Part shown: positions 8,535 through 17,086 of the stretch, in pieces
How the letters are laid out: every line of letters begins with the position of its first letter
Position numbering within the stretch: position 1 is the first letter of the stretch
Source of the DNA: Cupriavidus pampae
GTDB lineage: Bacteria; Pseudomonadota; Gammaproteobacteria; Burkholderiales; Burkholderiaceae
Assembly: GCF_914271485.1 (NCBI RefSeq)
Contig: NZ_CAJZAG010000011.1
Location: 248,001 to 312,000, forward strand
Length of the DNA: 64,000 bases
Direction: 5' to 3'
Made by a program: the position numbers and the translations under genes
The notes under the pieces: model-generated
What the model saw: only the letters and a program-made list of their open reading frames with translations
Told to the model about the DNA's origin: nothing
Database searches by the model: none

Positions 8535-9533
8535 ATGTCCTATCGCATCCATGTCGTCGAAACGCAGGCGACGTTCACCGTGGAAGCCGGCGAGACCGTA
8601 CTCGACGGCGCGCTGCGCGCAGGCGTTTGCCTCGCGCATGAATGCACGTTCGGCGGCTGCGGCACCTGTCGCGTGCAGGTAGTCGAAGGCGCGGTCGCGT
8701 ACGAGGACTTCCCGATGGCGCTGACCGAGGAAGAAGCCGCGACCGGAGCCGCGCTCGCCTGCCAGGCGCGGCCCACCGCGGACCTCGTGCTCAGCGTCGC
8801 GCGCGGCGCCGAGGCCGACATCCCCGCGCAGCGCGTCACGGCGGTCGTGCGAGAGGTCGGTTGGCTCGGCCCAGACGTGACGCACCTGCGCATGGAACTG
8901 CCCGAGGACATCGCGTTGCAGTACGCGCCCGGGCAGTACATGAAGATCCTGCTCGAAGACGGCACCCATCGCAGCTTCTCGATGGCCTCGGCTCCGCAAG
9001 GCAATGCGGTGGACTTCCACGTGCGGCGCATTGCCGGCGGCCGCTTTACCGCGACGCGGCTACCGACGCTGCAACCTGGCGACCGGCTCGAGGTGGAGGT
9101 GCCCCACGGCAGTTTCAGTCTGCGCAAGGAGGACTATCGCCCGCTGTTGATGGTCGCCACCGGCACCGGGCTGGCGCCGATCAAGAGCATGCTCGAGTCG
9201 TTGATGGACGATCCCGATTGCCCACCGGTCTCGCTGTATTGGGGCGCGCGCTCGGCAGCCGATCTGTATCTGCACAATGAGATTGCGGCATGGGGCGAGC
9301 GGCTCTATGACTTCCAGTACGTGCCGGTGCTCTCGCGCGCGGAGGATGACTGGCAGGGCCGGCGTGGTCATGTGCAGCAGGCGGTGAGCCAGGATCATGG
9401 CGATCTGTCCGAGCATGCGATCTATCTGTGCGGGTCGCCGAACATGATTCGCGATGCGCGGCAAACGTTTGTGGCACTCGGCGCGCAGTCGCCGTTCATC
9501 TACGCGGATAGCTTTACGTTCCAGCACGCCTAA
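8535..9533 (+). CDS. Oxygenase electron-transfer reductase: [2Fe-2S] + FAD + NAD(P)H domains
   Basis: A 332-residue three-domain flavoprotein. Residues 1-90 form a ferredoxin domain with ligands in CLAHECTFGGCGTC and a fourth Cys in LACQAR. Residues 100-200 form an FAD domain with YAPGQYMKI and the HRSFSMAS (RxxS) motif. Residues 210-332 form the nucleotide domain with LMVATGTGLAPIKSML and the terminal YLCGSPNM. This layout matches CDP-6-deoxy-glucoseen reductase, benzoate and phenol hydroxylase reductases. It starts 6 bases after the previous stop. It most likely supplies NAD(P)H electrons to the local oxygenase. Confidence 0.9.
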   Translation: MSYRIHVVETQATFTVEAGETVLDGALRAGVCLAHECTFGGCGTCRVQVVEGAVAYEDFPMALTEEEAATGAALACQARPTADLVLSVARGAEADIPAQRVTAVVREVGWLGPDVTHLRMELPEDIALQYAPGQYMKILLEDGTHRSFSMASAPQGNAVDFHVRRIAGGRFTATRLPTLQPGDRLEVEVPHGSFSLRKEDYRPLLMVATGTGLAPIKSMLESLMDDPDCPPVSLYWGARSAADLYLHNEIAAWGERLYDFQYVPVLSRAEDDWQGRRGHVQQAVSQDHGDLSEHAIYLCGSPNMIRDARQTFVALGAQSPFIYADSFTFQHA

Positions 9534-9580
9534 CCTCGGTCGGGGGAACAGTCGACGCAAGAAACGGGAAGGCGGCCGCG

Positions 9581-9603
9581 ATGTTGACCGTATACAATAG
9601 TGG
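9581..9603. promoter_or_regulatory. Candidate GntR operator, site 3 (GTATAC core at 9590-9595)
   Basis: The GTATAC core sits immediately before the GntR-family gene in the context TTGACC-GTATAC-AATAGT, where it would allow autoregulation. Its overlap with the possible GTG start at 9600 argues that translation begins further downstream (9621 or 9627). Confidence 0.45.
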
Positions 9604-9620
9604 CATTCACGCCGCCTTCC

Positions 9621-10346
9621 ATGACCATGAACGACGCCTCTGCGGGCACCCCGCGCTTCCCCACGCCGGAACTTCCGGTAGCCAGCCTCGGCGCGCAGCA
9701 TTCGCCGTTGTTCGCGCTGGTCACCGACACCCTGCGCCAGCGCATCCTCGGCGGCCAGTATGAGCAGGGCGAGCGGCTGGTCGAGAACACGCTGTCTCAG
9801 GAGCTCGGCGTGTCGCGCATTCCCGTGCGCGAAGCCTTGCGCGCGCTCGCGGCGGAGGGGCTGGTCAAGATCGAGCCGCGCCGCGGCGCATCGGTGGCTC
9901 GTCTGTCACCGAATATCGCGCGGGAAATGGTGGAAGTCCGTGCCACGCTGGAAGGCCTCAACGCCAAGCTGGCGGCCCAGCGCCGCGATCCGACCCTGAT
10001 CGCCGAGATCGAGAAGGTGCTCGAGGAAGGCAACGCAGCCGTCAACAGCGGCCAGACCGAACGCTTCGTCGAACTGAACTCGCGCTTTCATGAAGTGCTC
10101 GGCAATATCGCCGCCAACAGCGTGCTGCAGGACATGATGCGATCGCTGCGCGAGCGCACCGCGCTGCTCTTCGCGCCGGCCAATCTGAGCCGCGCGCGGC
10201 TCAACTGGGACGAGCACGCCCAGATCCTCCAGGCCGTCATTGCCGGCGACGCCGACCTCGCCTCGCTGCTGGCTACGCGCCACGTCTACAGCGCCGCGAA
10301 GGCGGTGGACGCGATGAATCTCGACAGCGACGCCCCGCGCGCCTGA
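9621..10346 (+). CDS. GntR-family transcriptional regulator (FadR/FCD subfamily)
   Basis: About 241 residues. The N-terminal winged helix-turn-helix is clear: a RQRILGGQYEQGERL segment, then LGVSRIPVREALRALAAEGLV and EPRRGASVA. The C-terminal FCD effector domain (about residues 90-230) has the usual ELNSRFHEVL block with its Asn/His metal-site residues. Such regulators sense small carboxylates and bind short palindromes. It ends the oxidative operon, and GTATAC boxes occur before it and before the neighbouring operons, so local control is likely. The start is uncertain among 9600 (GTG), 9621 and 9627. Confidence 0.85.
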   Translation: MTMNDASAGTPRFPTPELPVASLGAQHSPLFALVTDTLRQRILGGQYEQGERLVENTLSQELGVSRIPVREALRALAAEGLVKIEPRRGASVARLSPNIAREMVEVRATLEGLNAKLAAQRRDPTLIAEIEKVLEEGNAAVNSGQTERFVELNSRFHEVLGNIAANSVLQDMMRSLRERTALLFAPANLSRARLNWDEHAQILQAVIAGDADLASLLATRHVYSAAKAVDAMNLDSDAPRA

Positions 10347-10411
10347 TTCGACGCTTTTCCCTCTCTGCGCCATGCTTGGGCACCATCCGTGCCCGTCGTG
10401 GTGCATTGCAC

Positions 10412-10435
10412 CAATAAAGTGTATACTGTAGTCCG
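10412..10435. promoter_or_regulatory. Candidate GntR operator, site 4 (GTATAC core at 10421-10426)
   Basis: A fourth GTATAC core, in AAAGT-GTATAC-TGTAGT, lies 38 bases before the 60-aa ORF at 10464. It follows the regulator gene, so the same regulator may govern this short transcript too. Supported only by the shared core. Confidence 0.35.
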
Positions 10436-10463
10436 TCTTGGAACCACAGTAGGGAAAACGATC

Positions 10464-10646
10464 ATGCAATATCCGGAGGCTTCTTACCTCAACCGTCCGG
10501 TCGGCGCGCAACTGCTGCGCCATTACGCGCACCGCGATGCCGTACGTCGCGCGACCCCGCTTTTGCCGAGCTTCACGACTATTGCGACGGCGCTGGCATC
10601 GGTGTCGGCACTGTTCCGACGCAGGCCCGATACCGCGCGTCAGTAG
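10464..10646 (+). CDS. Small hypothetical protein, 60 aa
   Basis: The reading frame from ATG at 10464 (AGGGAAAA upstream) encodes a basic protein with a hydrophobic middle (LLPSFTTIATALASVSALF) that could form one membrane-associated helix. It is preceded by a GTATAC box and followed by a strong promoter for the next operon. I do not recognise it. The earlier in-frame ATG at 10389 would put the operator inside the gene and is disfavoured. Confidence 0.5.
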   Translation: MQYPEASYLNRPVGAQLLRHYAHRDAVRRATPLLPSFTTIATALASVSALFRRRPDTARQ

Positions 10647-10690
10647 TCGCTCCTATGCGCGTGTCGCCCGCCCAGCGCGGGTTTTCCCGG

Positions 10691-10719
10691 TTGACACCCT
10701 AGTGCGCACACCTTAAATT
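10691..10719 (+). promoter_or_regulatory. Sigma-70-type promoter for the glycerol-like operon
   Basis: A perfect -35 TTGACA (10691-10696) is followed after 17 bases by a -10-like TAAATT (10714-10719). Transcription would start near 10726, leaving a leader of about 90 bases that contains the perfect hairpin at 10737-10765 before the GTG start of the transporter. Confidence 0.6.
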
Positions 10720-10736
10720 TCGCTGGCAGATCTAGA

Positions 10737-10765
10737 TAAGAGACCATCTGTAAGATGGTCTCTTA
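10737..10765 (+). promoter_or_regulatory. Perfect 13-bp inverted repeat in the operon leader
   Basis: Arms TAAGAGACCATCT and AGATGGTCTCTTA are separated by GTA, giving a perfect 13-bp stem. It lies in the leader of the operon that encodes its own GlpP-type antiterminator. In Firmicutes GlpP acts on leader hairpins of glp genes, so this could be the antitermination target. No T-run follows, so a DNA operator is an equal alternative. Confidence 0.5.
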
Positions 10766-10816
10766 GCGCGTGCAATTTGCTGCGGCCTCTTACAGAACAA
10801 CGATAAGGAGACCGCC

Positions 10817-12301
10817 GTGCAAGCATCTGCCATTCAATCGACGATCAAACTGCGTGGCATCGACGATGTCATCGCCTTCATAGATTCCTGTCCTGGTATT
10901 CGTGGCCGCGCCGGCGTGATCTGGTGGCTGGCGCTTGGTGGACTGTTTCTAGACGCCTTCTCCAATTCCGCACTGAGCGCGGGCCTCGGCCCGATGACGC
11001 GCAACCTCCAGCTCGAACCGTCGCAGGTCGCGTTGCTGACCTCGTTCGCCTCGTGGGTGGCCATCGCGTTCAATCCGATCGGCGGCTGGATGGCCGATCG
11101 CTGGGGTCGCGTCAAGCCGCTGATCCTGGCCAAGGTGTTCGCGGTCACCGGCGCGCTGCTGGTCGTGTACGCGCCTGACTTCGACATGATTCTGGTCGGC
11201 CGTTTCTTCGTCGGCGCCGCGTACGGCATCGACTTCGCGATCGCGATGGCCGTGCTCGCCGAGTTCACCCCGGTCAAACTCAAGAGTCGCCTGAATACGT
11301 GGCAGGGCATGTGGTACACGGCGGTCTGCCTGAACCTCGTGCTCGCGCTGATGTTCTACTCGTGGAATGTCGGCGATACCATCTGGCGCTACTCGGTGGC
11401 CGCCACCGCCGTATTCGGCACGTTGATCCTCGTGCTGCAGGCGCTGTTCCTTGTCGAAAGCCCGACCTGGCTGGCGCGCAAGGAGCGCCTGGAGGCCGCG
11501 GCGCGCGCGATGACGTGCATCTACGGCCGCGCATTCGTCGCCGCGCCGCAGTCCGAACGTGTGCCGGTCACCAACCTCGCCCGTCGCGGCATTGCCAACT
11601 TGCTGCTGATCTTCCGCGGCATCTATCTGCCGCGCACGATCCTCGCGGCCACGGTGCAGATCGGCCAGTCGATCCAGTACTTCGGTATTGGCTGGTATCT
11701 GCCATTGATCAGCGCCGCGCTGTTCGGCAAGGACTTCGTCTACGCGACGATCGGCGCGCTGGTCTTCAACGTATGTGGCATCTTCGGCGGCTTCCTGTCG
11801 CCGCTGATCGGCCGCAAGCTTGGCCTGCGCCGCGCCTCGGCCTTCGGCTTCGCCGCGGTGTTCGTCATGCTGCTGACGCTCGGCCTGTTCAACGGCCGCA
11901 TGCCAACGTGGCTCGCGGTGGTGGTGCCGTCGCTGTTCATCCTGTTCCACTCGGGCGGCCCCGGTGCCAATGGCAAGAGCCTGTCATCGCTGTCGTTCCG
12001 CAGCGAACTGCGCGCCGGCGCCAACGGCGTGATCGGCGCCCTCGGCTCGATCGGCGCCGCGCTTGGCCTGCTGGTGTTTCCGATTTTCCGCGCCAAGTAC
12101 GGTCTGGAAACGACGTTCCTGATTCTGTCCGTCGTCCCGTTTATCGCCAGCATCATCTGCTTTGCGATTCGCTGGGACCCGACGCGCACGGAGATCCATC
12201 CCGACAACGAAGCCAATGCGCCGCAGTTCCGTGGCGACGCCCGCGACACCCGTGACGTGGAGGGCTTCATCAATCCCGCTATCGAGAAATCCCGTTCATG
12301 A
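10817..12301 (+). CDS. Major facilitator superfamily transporter (sugar-porter-like)
   Basis: A 494-residue inner-membrane transporter with twelve predicted hydrophobic segments. The MFS signature between segments 2 and 3 is visible as GGWMADRWGRVK, and a matching IGRKLGLRRA sequence stands in the second half. GTG at 10817 follows AAGGAGA at ideal spacing. It opens an operon with an FGGY kinase and glycerol-3-phosphate dehydrogenase, so it probably imports glycerol or a glycerol-like polyol or ether. The stop overlaps the kinase start by ATGA. Confidence 0.85.
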   Translation: MQASAIQSTIKLRGIDDVIAFIDSCPGIRGRAGVIWWLALGGLFLDAFSNSALSAGLGPMTRNLQLEPSQVALLTSFASWVAIAFNPIGGWMADRWGRVKPLILAKVFAVTGALLVVYAPDFDMILVGRFFVGAAYGIDFAIAMAVLAEFTPVKLKSRLNTWQGMWYTAVCLNLVLALMFYSWNVGDTIWRYSVAATAVFGTLILVLQALFLVESPTWLARKERLEAAARAMTCIYGRAFVAAPQSERVPVTNLARRGIANLLLIFRGIYLPRTILAATVQIGQSIQYFGIGWYLPLISAALFGKDFVYATIGALVFNVCGIFGGFLSPLIGRKLGLRRASAFGFAAVFVMLLTLGLFNGRMPTWLAVVVPSLFILFHSGGPGANGKSLSSLSFRSELRAGANGVIGALGSIGAALGLLVFPIFRAKYGLETTFLILSVVPFIASIICFAIRWDPTRTEIHPDNEANAPQFRGDARDTRDVEGFINPAIEKSRS

Positions 12302-13821
12302 GCAACAAGACCAACGTCATCCTCGCGATCGACGAGGGTACGTCGGGCACGCGGGCCGCGGTGGTTGCCGCCGACGGCCACGTCTCGTGCCTCGAATACA
12401 TGACCCTTCAGGTCGACTCGCCACGTCCCGGCGTGGTCGAGCAGGACGCCAACGTGCTGCTCGAGAAGACCATCGCGGTGTGCCGCGCCACGCTGGCGCA
12501 AGCCGCGCGCGAGAACTTCAACGTGATCGCCATGGCCATCGCCACGCAACGCGCGACGGCCATCCTCTGGGACACGCAGACCGGCCGCGCGCTGGTGCCC
12601 GCAATGGTGTGGCAGGACACGCGCTATGCGCATGACCTCGACCGGCTGGCCACCACGTGGGATCCGCCGCTGCGTGCCTCGGTGGGCCGCCCAGTGGGCG
12701 TGCGATCGCCCTATCTGTGGGCCGCGCGCCATCTGCGCGAAACGCCCGCAGTGGCCGAGGCGTGGCAGGCGCGGCGGCTCGCGTTCGGTACCGTCGACAG
12801 CTGGCTGCTATGGCACCTGTCGACGGCACGCGCCTGCGTGACCACGCCGACCAATGCCACGTCGTGCAGTGCATACGTGCTGGGTGAGCATCGCTATCTG
12901 CAGGACTGGGTCGATGCGGTCGGCTTTCCGCGCGAGCTGCTGCCCGCACTGCGTCAGGACGCGGACGACTTCGGCCGCACGCGCGCCGATGTGCTTGGCA
13001 TCGATGTGCCGATCCTCGCGTGCGCGGGCGATCAACTCGCCGGTGCGGTGGGTCTTGGCTGCCTCGATGCCGGGCAGTCGATGTGCCTGCACGGCACCGG
13101 TAGCTTCGTCGACCTCGTTACCGGTCCGCGCCTGCCGGCACGCTGCGGCCAATCGGATAGCACCCTGACCATGACCGCGCGGCGCGTCGATGACGTGTCG
13201 CACTTCTCGGTGGAGACCTTTGTGGCGACCACAGGCTCGGCGTTGAACTGGATCTGCGAGCGTCTGCGCTGGTTCGACGACGCGAAGCAGATCAGCGCGC
13301 TGGCCGCCACGGTCAACACCGCGCGCGGCGTGACGTTCATTCCCGCGTTGACCGGGCTACGCGTGCCGAGCATGCAGCCCGATGCGCGCGCCACCGTCAA
13401 TGGCATGTCGATGTCCACCACGCAGGCCGAACTCGCCTACGCCATTCTCGAAGGCGTCGCGCATTCGGTGGCCTCTTGCATCGACGCCAACCGCGACATG
13501 GCCGGTGTGCCGGTCACCGAGCTCGTGGTCGGTGGCGGCCTCTCCGCCAGCGACCCGCTGCTGCAGATGCAAGCCGACCTCACCGGTCTGCCGATCCATC
13601 GCATGAAGGAAAGCGATCGCGCGAGCCTGCGCGGTATCGCGTTCCTTGCCGGAGGCTCGGGTCTGCTGTGGGATTCGTTGCAGCAGGCGCGTACCACCAC
13701 CGCGCCCGACGCCACCTTCGTGCCCGCGATCAGCGATGACGAACGCGCCGCACGGCGCGCCCTGTGGCATGCGCGCATCGCCTCGGAACTCAACCATGTG
13801 CGCGATGTGGCCGCGCATTGA
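12298..13821 (+). CDS. glpK: FGGY-family carbohydrate kinase, glycerol kinase-like
   Basis: A 507-residue ATP-dependent kinase. The N-terminal phosphate loop ILAIDEGTSGTRA and the VEQDANVL segment are typical of glycerol kinases. The second half has the ACAGDQLAGAVGLGCL and LVVGGGLSASDPLLQMQADL blocks of the family's ATP-binding domain. With the dehydrogenase immediately downstream it would phosphorylate glycerol, or an analogue, to glycerol 3-phosphate. Because the flanking flavoprotein is unusual, a substituted glycerol is possible. The symbol is given by family resemblance. Confidence 0.82.
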   Translation: MSNKTNVILAIDEGTSGTRAAVVAADGHVSCLEYMTLQVDSPRPGVVEQDANVLLEKTIAVCRATLAQAARENFNVIAMAIATQRATAILWDTQTGRALVPAMVWQDTRYAHDLDRLATTWDPPLRASVGRPVGVRSPYLWAARHLRETPAVAEAWQARRLAFGTVDSWLLWHLSTARACVTTPTNATSCSAYVLGEHRYLQDWVDAVGFPRELLPALRQDADDFGRTRADVLGIDVPILACAGDQLAGAVGLGCLDAGQSMCLHGTGSFVDLVTGPRLPARCGQSDSTLTMTARRVDDVSHFSVETFVATTGSALNWICERLRWFDDAKQISALAATVNTARGVTFIPALTGLRVPSMQPDARATVNGMSMSTTQAELAYAILEGVAHSVASCIDANRDMAGVPVTELVVGGGLSASDPLLQMQADLTGLPIHRMKESDRASLRGIAFLAGGSGLLWDSLQQARTTTAPDATFVPAISDDERAARRALWHARIASELNHVRDVAAH

Positions 13822-13854
13822 CCGAACCTCGATCGATCTGGAGAAGCAAGCAAG

Positions 13855-15534
13855 ATGATGGGTCTACCATCCCGCGGCGCCAGCCGCGAGCGCGCCGAAA
13901 TGACGCGCACCGAACCGCTGCGGCTGGTCCGCGCGGAACAACTGCAGCGCCTGGAACGCGACACCTTCGACGTGCTGATCGTCGGCGGTGGCGTGACCGG
14001 TGTCTATGCGGCGCTCGACGCGAGCCTGCGCGGCTATCGCGTGGCCCTCGTCGAGAAGAGCGACTTCGCGTCGGGCACCTCGTCCAAGTCTTCGAAGATG
14101 GTGCACGGCGGTCTGCGCTATATCGAACAGGGCAACCTCGGCCTCGTCCGCCATTCGCTGCTGGAGCGGCAGCGCCTGCGGCGCAATGCCCGGCATCTGG
14201 TGCAGCGCCTGCCGTTTCTGCTGCCGATCCTCGAACGCGACGGCGTGTTCGACCAGCGCCTGGCCAAGGCGTTCGAGGGGCTGTTATGGACCTACGATCT
14301 GGCCGGTGGCTGGCGCGAGGGCATCCTGCATCAGCGCCTGACCAAGGCCGAGGTGTTATCGCACTGCCCTACCTTCAACGAGGAGCATCTGAAGGGCGGC
14401 TTCATGTATTTCGACGCGCGCGTCGATGATGCGCGCCTCACGCTCAATATCGCACGCACCGCGGCGTTCCACGGTGCCGCTGTGGCCAACCATGCGCACG
14501 TTACCGAGATCACGCGCGACGGTCATGGCAAGGTCGATGGCGCGATCGTCCATGCGGATGGTCGCGAACTGCGCGTGCGCGCGGGCGTGGTCATCATGGC
14601 CACCGGCGTGTGGCTGCGCGACTGGACCGGCGGCCGCAAGAACGAGCAGAAGACGCTGCACGTGCGCCCCGCCAAGGGCGTACACGTGGCGGTGCCCTGG
14701 CTCAAGATCCGCAACGATTGCACCGTGACGATTCCCGTGCCGGGCCGCAGCCGCCGCGCCACCATTACGCGCTGGGGCAACGTGTCATACCTCGGCACCA
14801 CCGACGAGGACTATGACGGCGACCTCGACAACGTGATGTGCACGCGCGAGGAACTCGACTTCCTGCTGGCGGGCGCGCGCTCCGCGCTCAAAACCGATCT
14901 GCGGCCCGAGGACGTGGTGGGCAGCATTGCGGGCTGCCGTCCACTGGTGGCGCCACCGGGCGGCAAGACGCTCGAGATCAAGCGCAACCACGAGATTCAC
15001 GTCGGCCCCGATGGGCTGGTGACGATCGTCGGCGGCAAGCTGACCACGTCGCGTCATATGGCCGAGCAGACCATCGACGCCGCTGAGAAGGTTATCGGCA
15101 AGCGCGCGAAGTGCCGCACCAAGTCGGCCTATCTGCTCGGCGCCGCGGGCTACGACCCGCAGGCCATCGTCGCCTCGGGCGGCATGTCCGCGCACCTTGG
15201 CGAACGCTATGGCACCGAAGCGCGCTTTGTCAGCGACATCCTGCAGGCCGACCCTTCGCTCGCGCGTCCGCTCGTCGAAGGCCTGCCGCACACCGAAGCC
15301 GAGATCGTCTACGCGGTGCGCCACGAAATGGCCTGCACTGTGGACGACGTGCTGTCGCGCCGCATTCGCGCGCGGTTGATGGCACGCGATGCCTCCGCAC
15401 ACGCCGCGCCACGCGTGGCACAGATCCTCCAGGCCGAGCTCGGAATGTCCGAGTCGGCCGTTGCACGGCAGGTCAGCGACTACCTGTCCGCCGTCACCCT
15501 CGAAAAATCCGTACTTATGGGAGAAGCAGCATGA
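13855..15534 (+). CDS. glpD: Aerobic glycerol-3-phosphate dehydrogenase/oxidase (FAD)
   Basis: A 559-residue membrane-associated flavoenzyme oxidising glycerol 3-phosphate to dihydroxyacetone phosphate. The Rossmann FAD motif is VLIVGGGVTGVYAALDASLRG, followed by SGTSSKSSKMVHGGLRY, the GlpD signature. The C-terminal part has the EAEIVYAVRHEMACTVDDVLSRR block. The first 15 residues before EMTRTEPL may not be translated; a start at MTRTEP is possible. Its stop overlaps the next gene by ATGA. Transport, kinase and dehydrogenase together form a standard glycerol route. Confidence 0.9.
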   Translation: MMGLPSRGASRERAEMTRTEPLRLVRAEQLQRLERDTFDVLIVGGGVTGVYAALDASLRGYRVALVEKSDFASGTSSKSSKMVHGGLRYIEQGNLGLVRHSLLERQRLRRNARHLVQRLPFLLPILERDGVFDQRLAKAFEGLLWTYDLAGGWREGILHQRLTKAEVLSHCPTFNEEHLKGGFMYFDARVDDARLTLNIARTAAFHGAAVANHAHVTEITRDGHGKVDGAIVHADGRELRVRAGVVIMATGVWLRDWTGGRKNEQKTLHVRPAKGVHVAVPWLKIRNDCTVTIPVPGRSRRATITRWGNVSYLGTTDEDYDGDLDNVMCTREELDFLLAGARSALKTDLRPEDVVGSIAGCRPLVAPPGGKTLEIKRNHEIHVGPDGLVTIVGGKLTTSRHMAEQTIDAAEKVIGKRAKCRTKSAYLLGAAGYDPQAIVASGGMSAHLGERYGTEARFVSDILQADPSLARPLVEGLPHTEAEIVYAVRHEMACTVDDVLSRRIRARLMARDASAHAAPRVAQILQAELGMSESAVARQVSDYLSAVTLEKSVLMGEAA

Positions 15535-17084
15535 TCAGCAAGGAAGCCATCAAGCGCGGCTACAACCGCCGCAACTACGTCGTGGGTGCCCACACGCCGC
15601 CGCATTTCGCAACCACCATTACCGAGACGCCGGACGCCCCGGGCCTGCAACGCGACGCCGTGCGCCTGGCCGAGTCTACGCTCGACGCGCTGCGCAAGGC
15701 CGCCGATGAAGTGCTCACAAGCACGAGCGACGTCGTCAACTGGACGCGCGATTGGTGGGCCGGTTCGATGATGACCGAGACAGGCGGTAAGCCGGCCACG
15801 CCGCGTGGCGCGATCGTGCGCGTGTCGACCATCGACCAGGTGCAGGCGGTGATGCGCATCGCGAATGCGGAGGCGATTCCGGTGACCGTATCCGCAGGCC
15901 GCAGCAACGTGACCGGCGCGGCGCTGCCGGTGCGCGGTGGCATCGTGCTCGATGTGTGCGAGCTGAATCGCATGATCGGCTTCGATCGCGACAGCCAGAT
16001 CGTCGAGGTGGAAGCGGGCATGTTCGGCGATATCTTCGAGCAGACCATCCAGCAGGAGTTCGGCATGACGATGGGCCATTGGCCCTCGTCATTCGCGATC
16101 AGCACCGTGGGCGGCTGGATCGCCTGCCGTGGCGCGGGACAACTGTCGACGCGCTACGGCAAGATCGAGGACATGGTCGTCGGCATGGATGTGGTGCTGG
16201 CCGATGGCAGCCTGATCACCGTCGGCGGTTATCCGCGCGCGGCGCTGGGACCCGATCTGCAGCAACTGTTCATCGGCTCCGAAGGCACGCTCGGTGTGAT
16301 CGTGCGCGCGCGCTTCAAGCTGCATCGCCTGCCCGACTATGGCCGTGCGATCGCCTATGGTTTCAAGTCGTTTGCGATCGGTCTCGAGGCCTGCCGCGAG
16401 ATCATGCAACGCGGCGCAAACCCGGCCGCGCTGCGGCTCTACGACGCGCTGGAGAGCGGCGTGCAGTTCGGCCTGCCCGAGAGCAACGTGTTGCTGATTG
16501 CCGATGAAGGCCCGCGCGAGATGGTCGATGCGGTGCTGGCCATCAGCGAGCGCGTTTGCGCGGAACTTGGCGAGCGACTCGATGGCGATGCCATCTTCGA
16601 ACGCTGGCTCGACACGCGCTACCTCACCGGCAAGAGTGCCGAAGGGTTCAAGCGCAGCCCCGGCTTCGTGGCCGACACGCTCGAGATGGCCGGCCCGTGG
16701 CGCGACCTGCCGGCGATCTACGACGACGTGGTGGCGGCGATCAACGCGGTGCCCGGCACGCTCGCGGGTTCCGCGCACCAGTCGCATGCCTACGTCGATG
16801 GCGCCTGCCTGTACTTCTCGCTGCGCGGGGACGTCGCGGTGGAAGATCGGCAGAAGTGGTATCGGCAGGCCTGGGATGCCGCCAACGCGGTGCTGATCCA
16901 ATACAATGCCGCGTTGAGCCATCACCATGGCATCGGGCTGCTGCGCGCGCCTTACATGGCACCTTCGCTCGACACCGCATTTCCGGTGCTGGAGACGGTG
17001 AAGCGCGCGCTGGATCCGCAGAACATTCTCAACCCCGGCAAGCTCGGCCTGACGGACGTACTCGCCAACGAAGTGAAGAAGTAA
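15531..17084 (+). CDS. FAD-binding oxidase related to alkyl-dihydroxyacetonephosphate synthase (AGPS-like, FAD_binding_4)
   Basis: A 517-residue flavoprotein of the vanillyl-alcohol oxidase fold. The N-terminal FAD domain has VTVSAGRSNVTGAALP, and later GPDLQQLFIGSEGTLGVI. The C-terminal part contains SHHHGIG, the His-rich signature of alkyl-DHAP synthase, in which the His triplet is part of the active site. In eukaryotes that enzyme makes ether lipids. Bacterial relatives in glycerol operons are mostly uncharacterised and may oxidise or cleave a substituted glycerol phosphate. The gene couples by ATGA to the dehydrogenase, so its substrate is probably a triose- or glycerol-phosphate derivative. 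Confidence 0.82.
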   Translation: MISKEAIKRGYNRRNYVVGAHTPPHFATTITETPDAPGLQRDAVRLAESTLDALRKAADEVLTSTSDVVNWTRDWWAGSMMTETGGKPATPRGAIVRVSTIDQVQAVMRIANAEAIPVTVSAGRSNVTGAALPVRGGIVLDVCELNRMIGFDRDSQIVEVEAGMFGDIFEQTIQQEFGMTMGHWPSSFAISTVGGWIACRGAGQLSTRYGKIEDMVVGMDVVLADGSLITVGGYPRAALGPDLQQLFIGSEGTLGVIVRARFKLHRLPDYGRAIAYGFKSFAIGLEACREIMQRGANPAALRLYDALESGVQFGLPESNVLLIADEGPREMVDAVLAISERVCAELGERLDGDAIFERWLDTRYLTGKSAEGFKRSPGFVADTLEMAGPWRDLPAIYDDVVAAINAVPGTLAGSAHQSHAYVDGACLYFSLRGDVAVEDRQKWYRQAWDAANAVLIQYNAALSHHHGIGLLRAPYMAPSLDTAFPVLETVKRALDPQNILNPGKLGLTDVLANEVKK

Positions 17085-17086
17085 GC

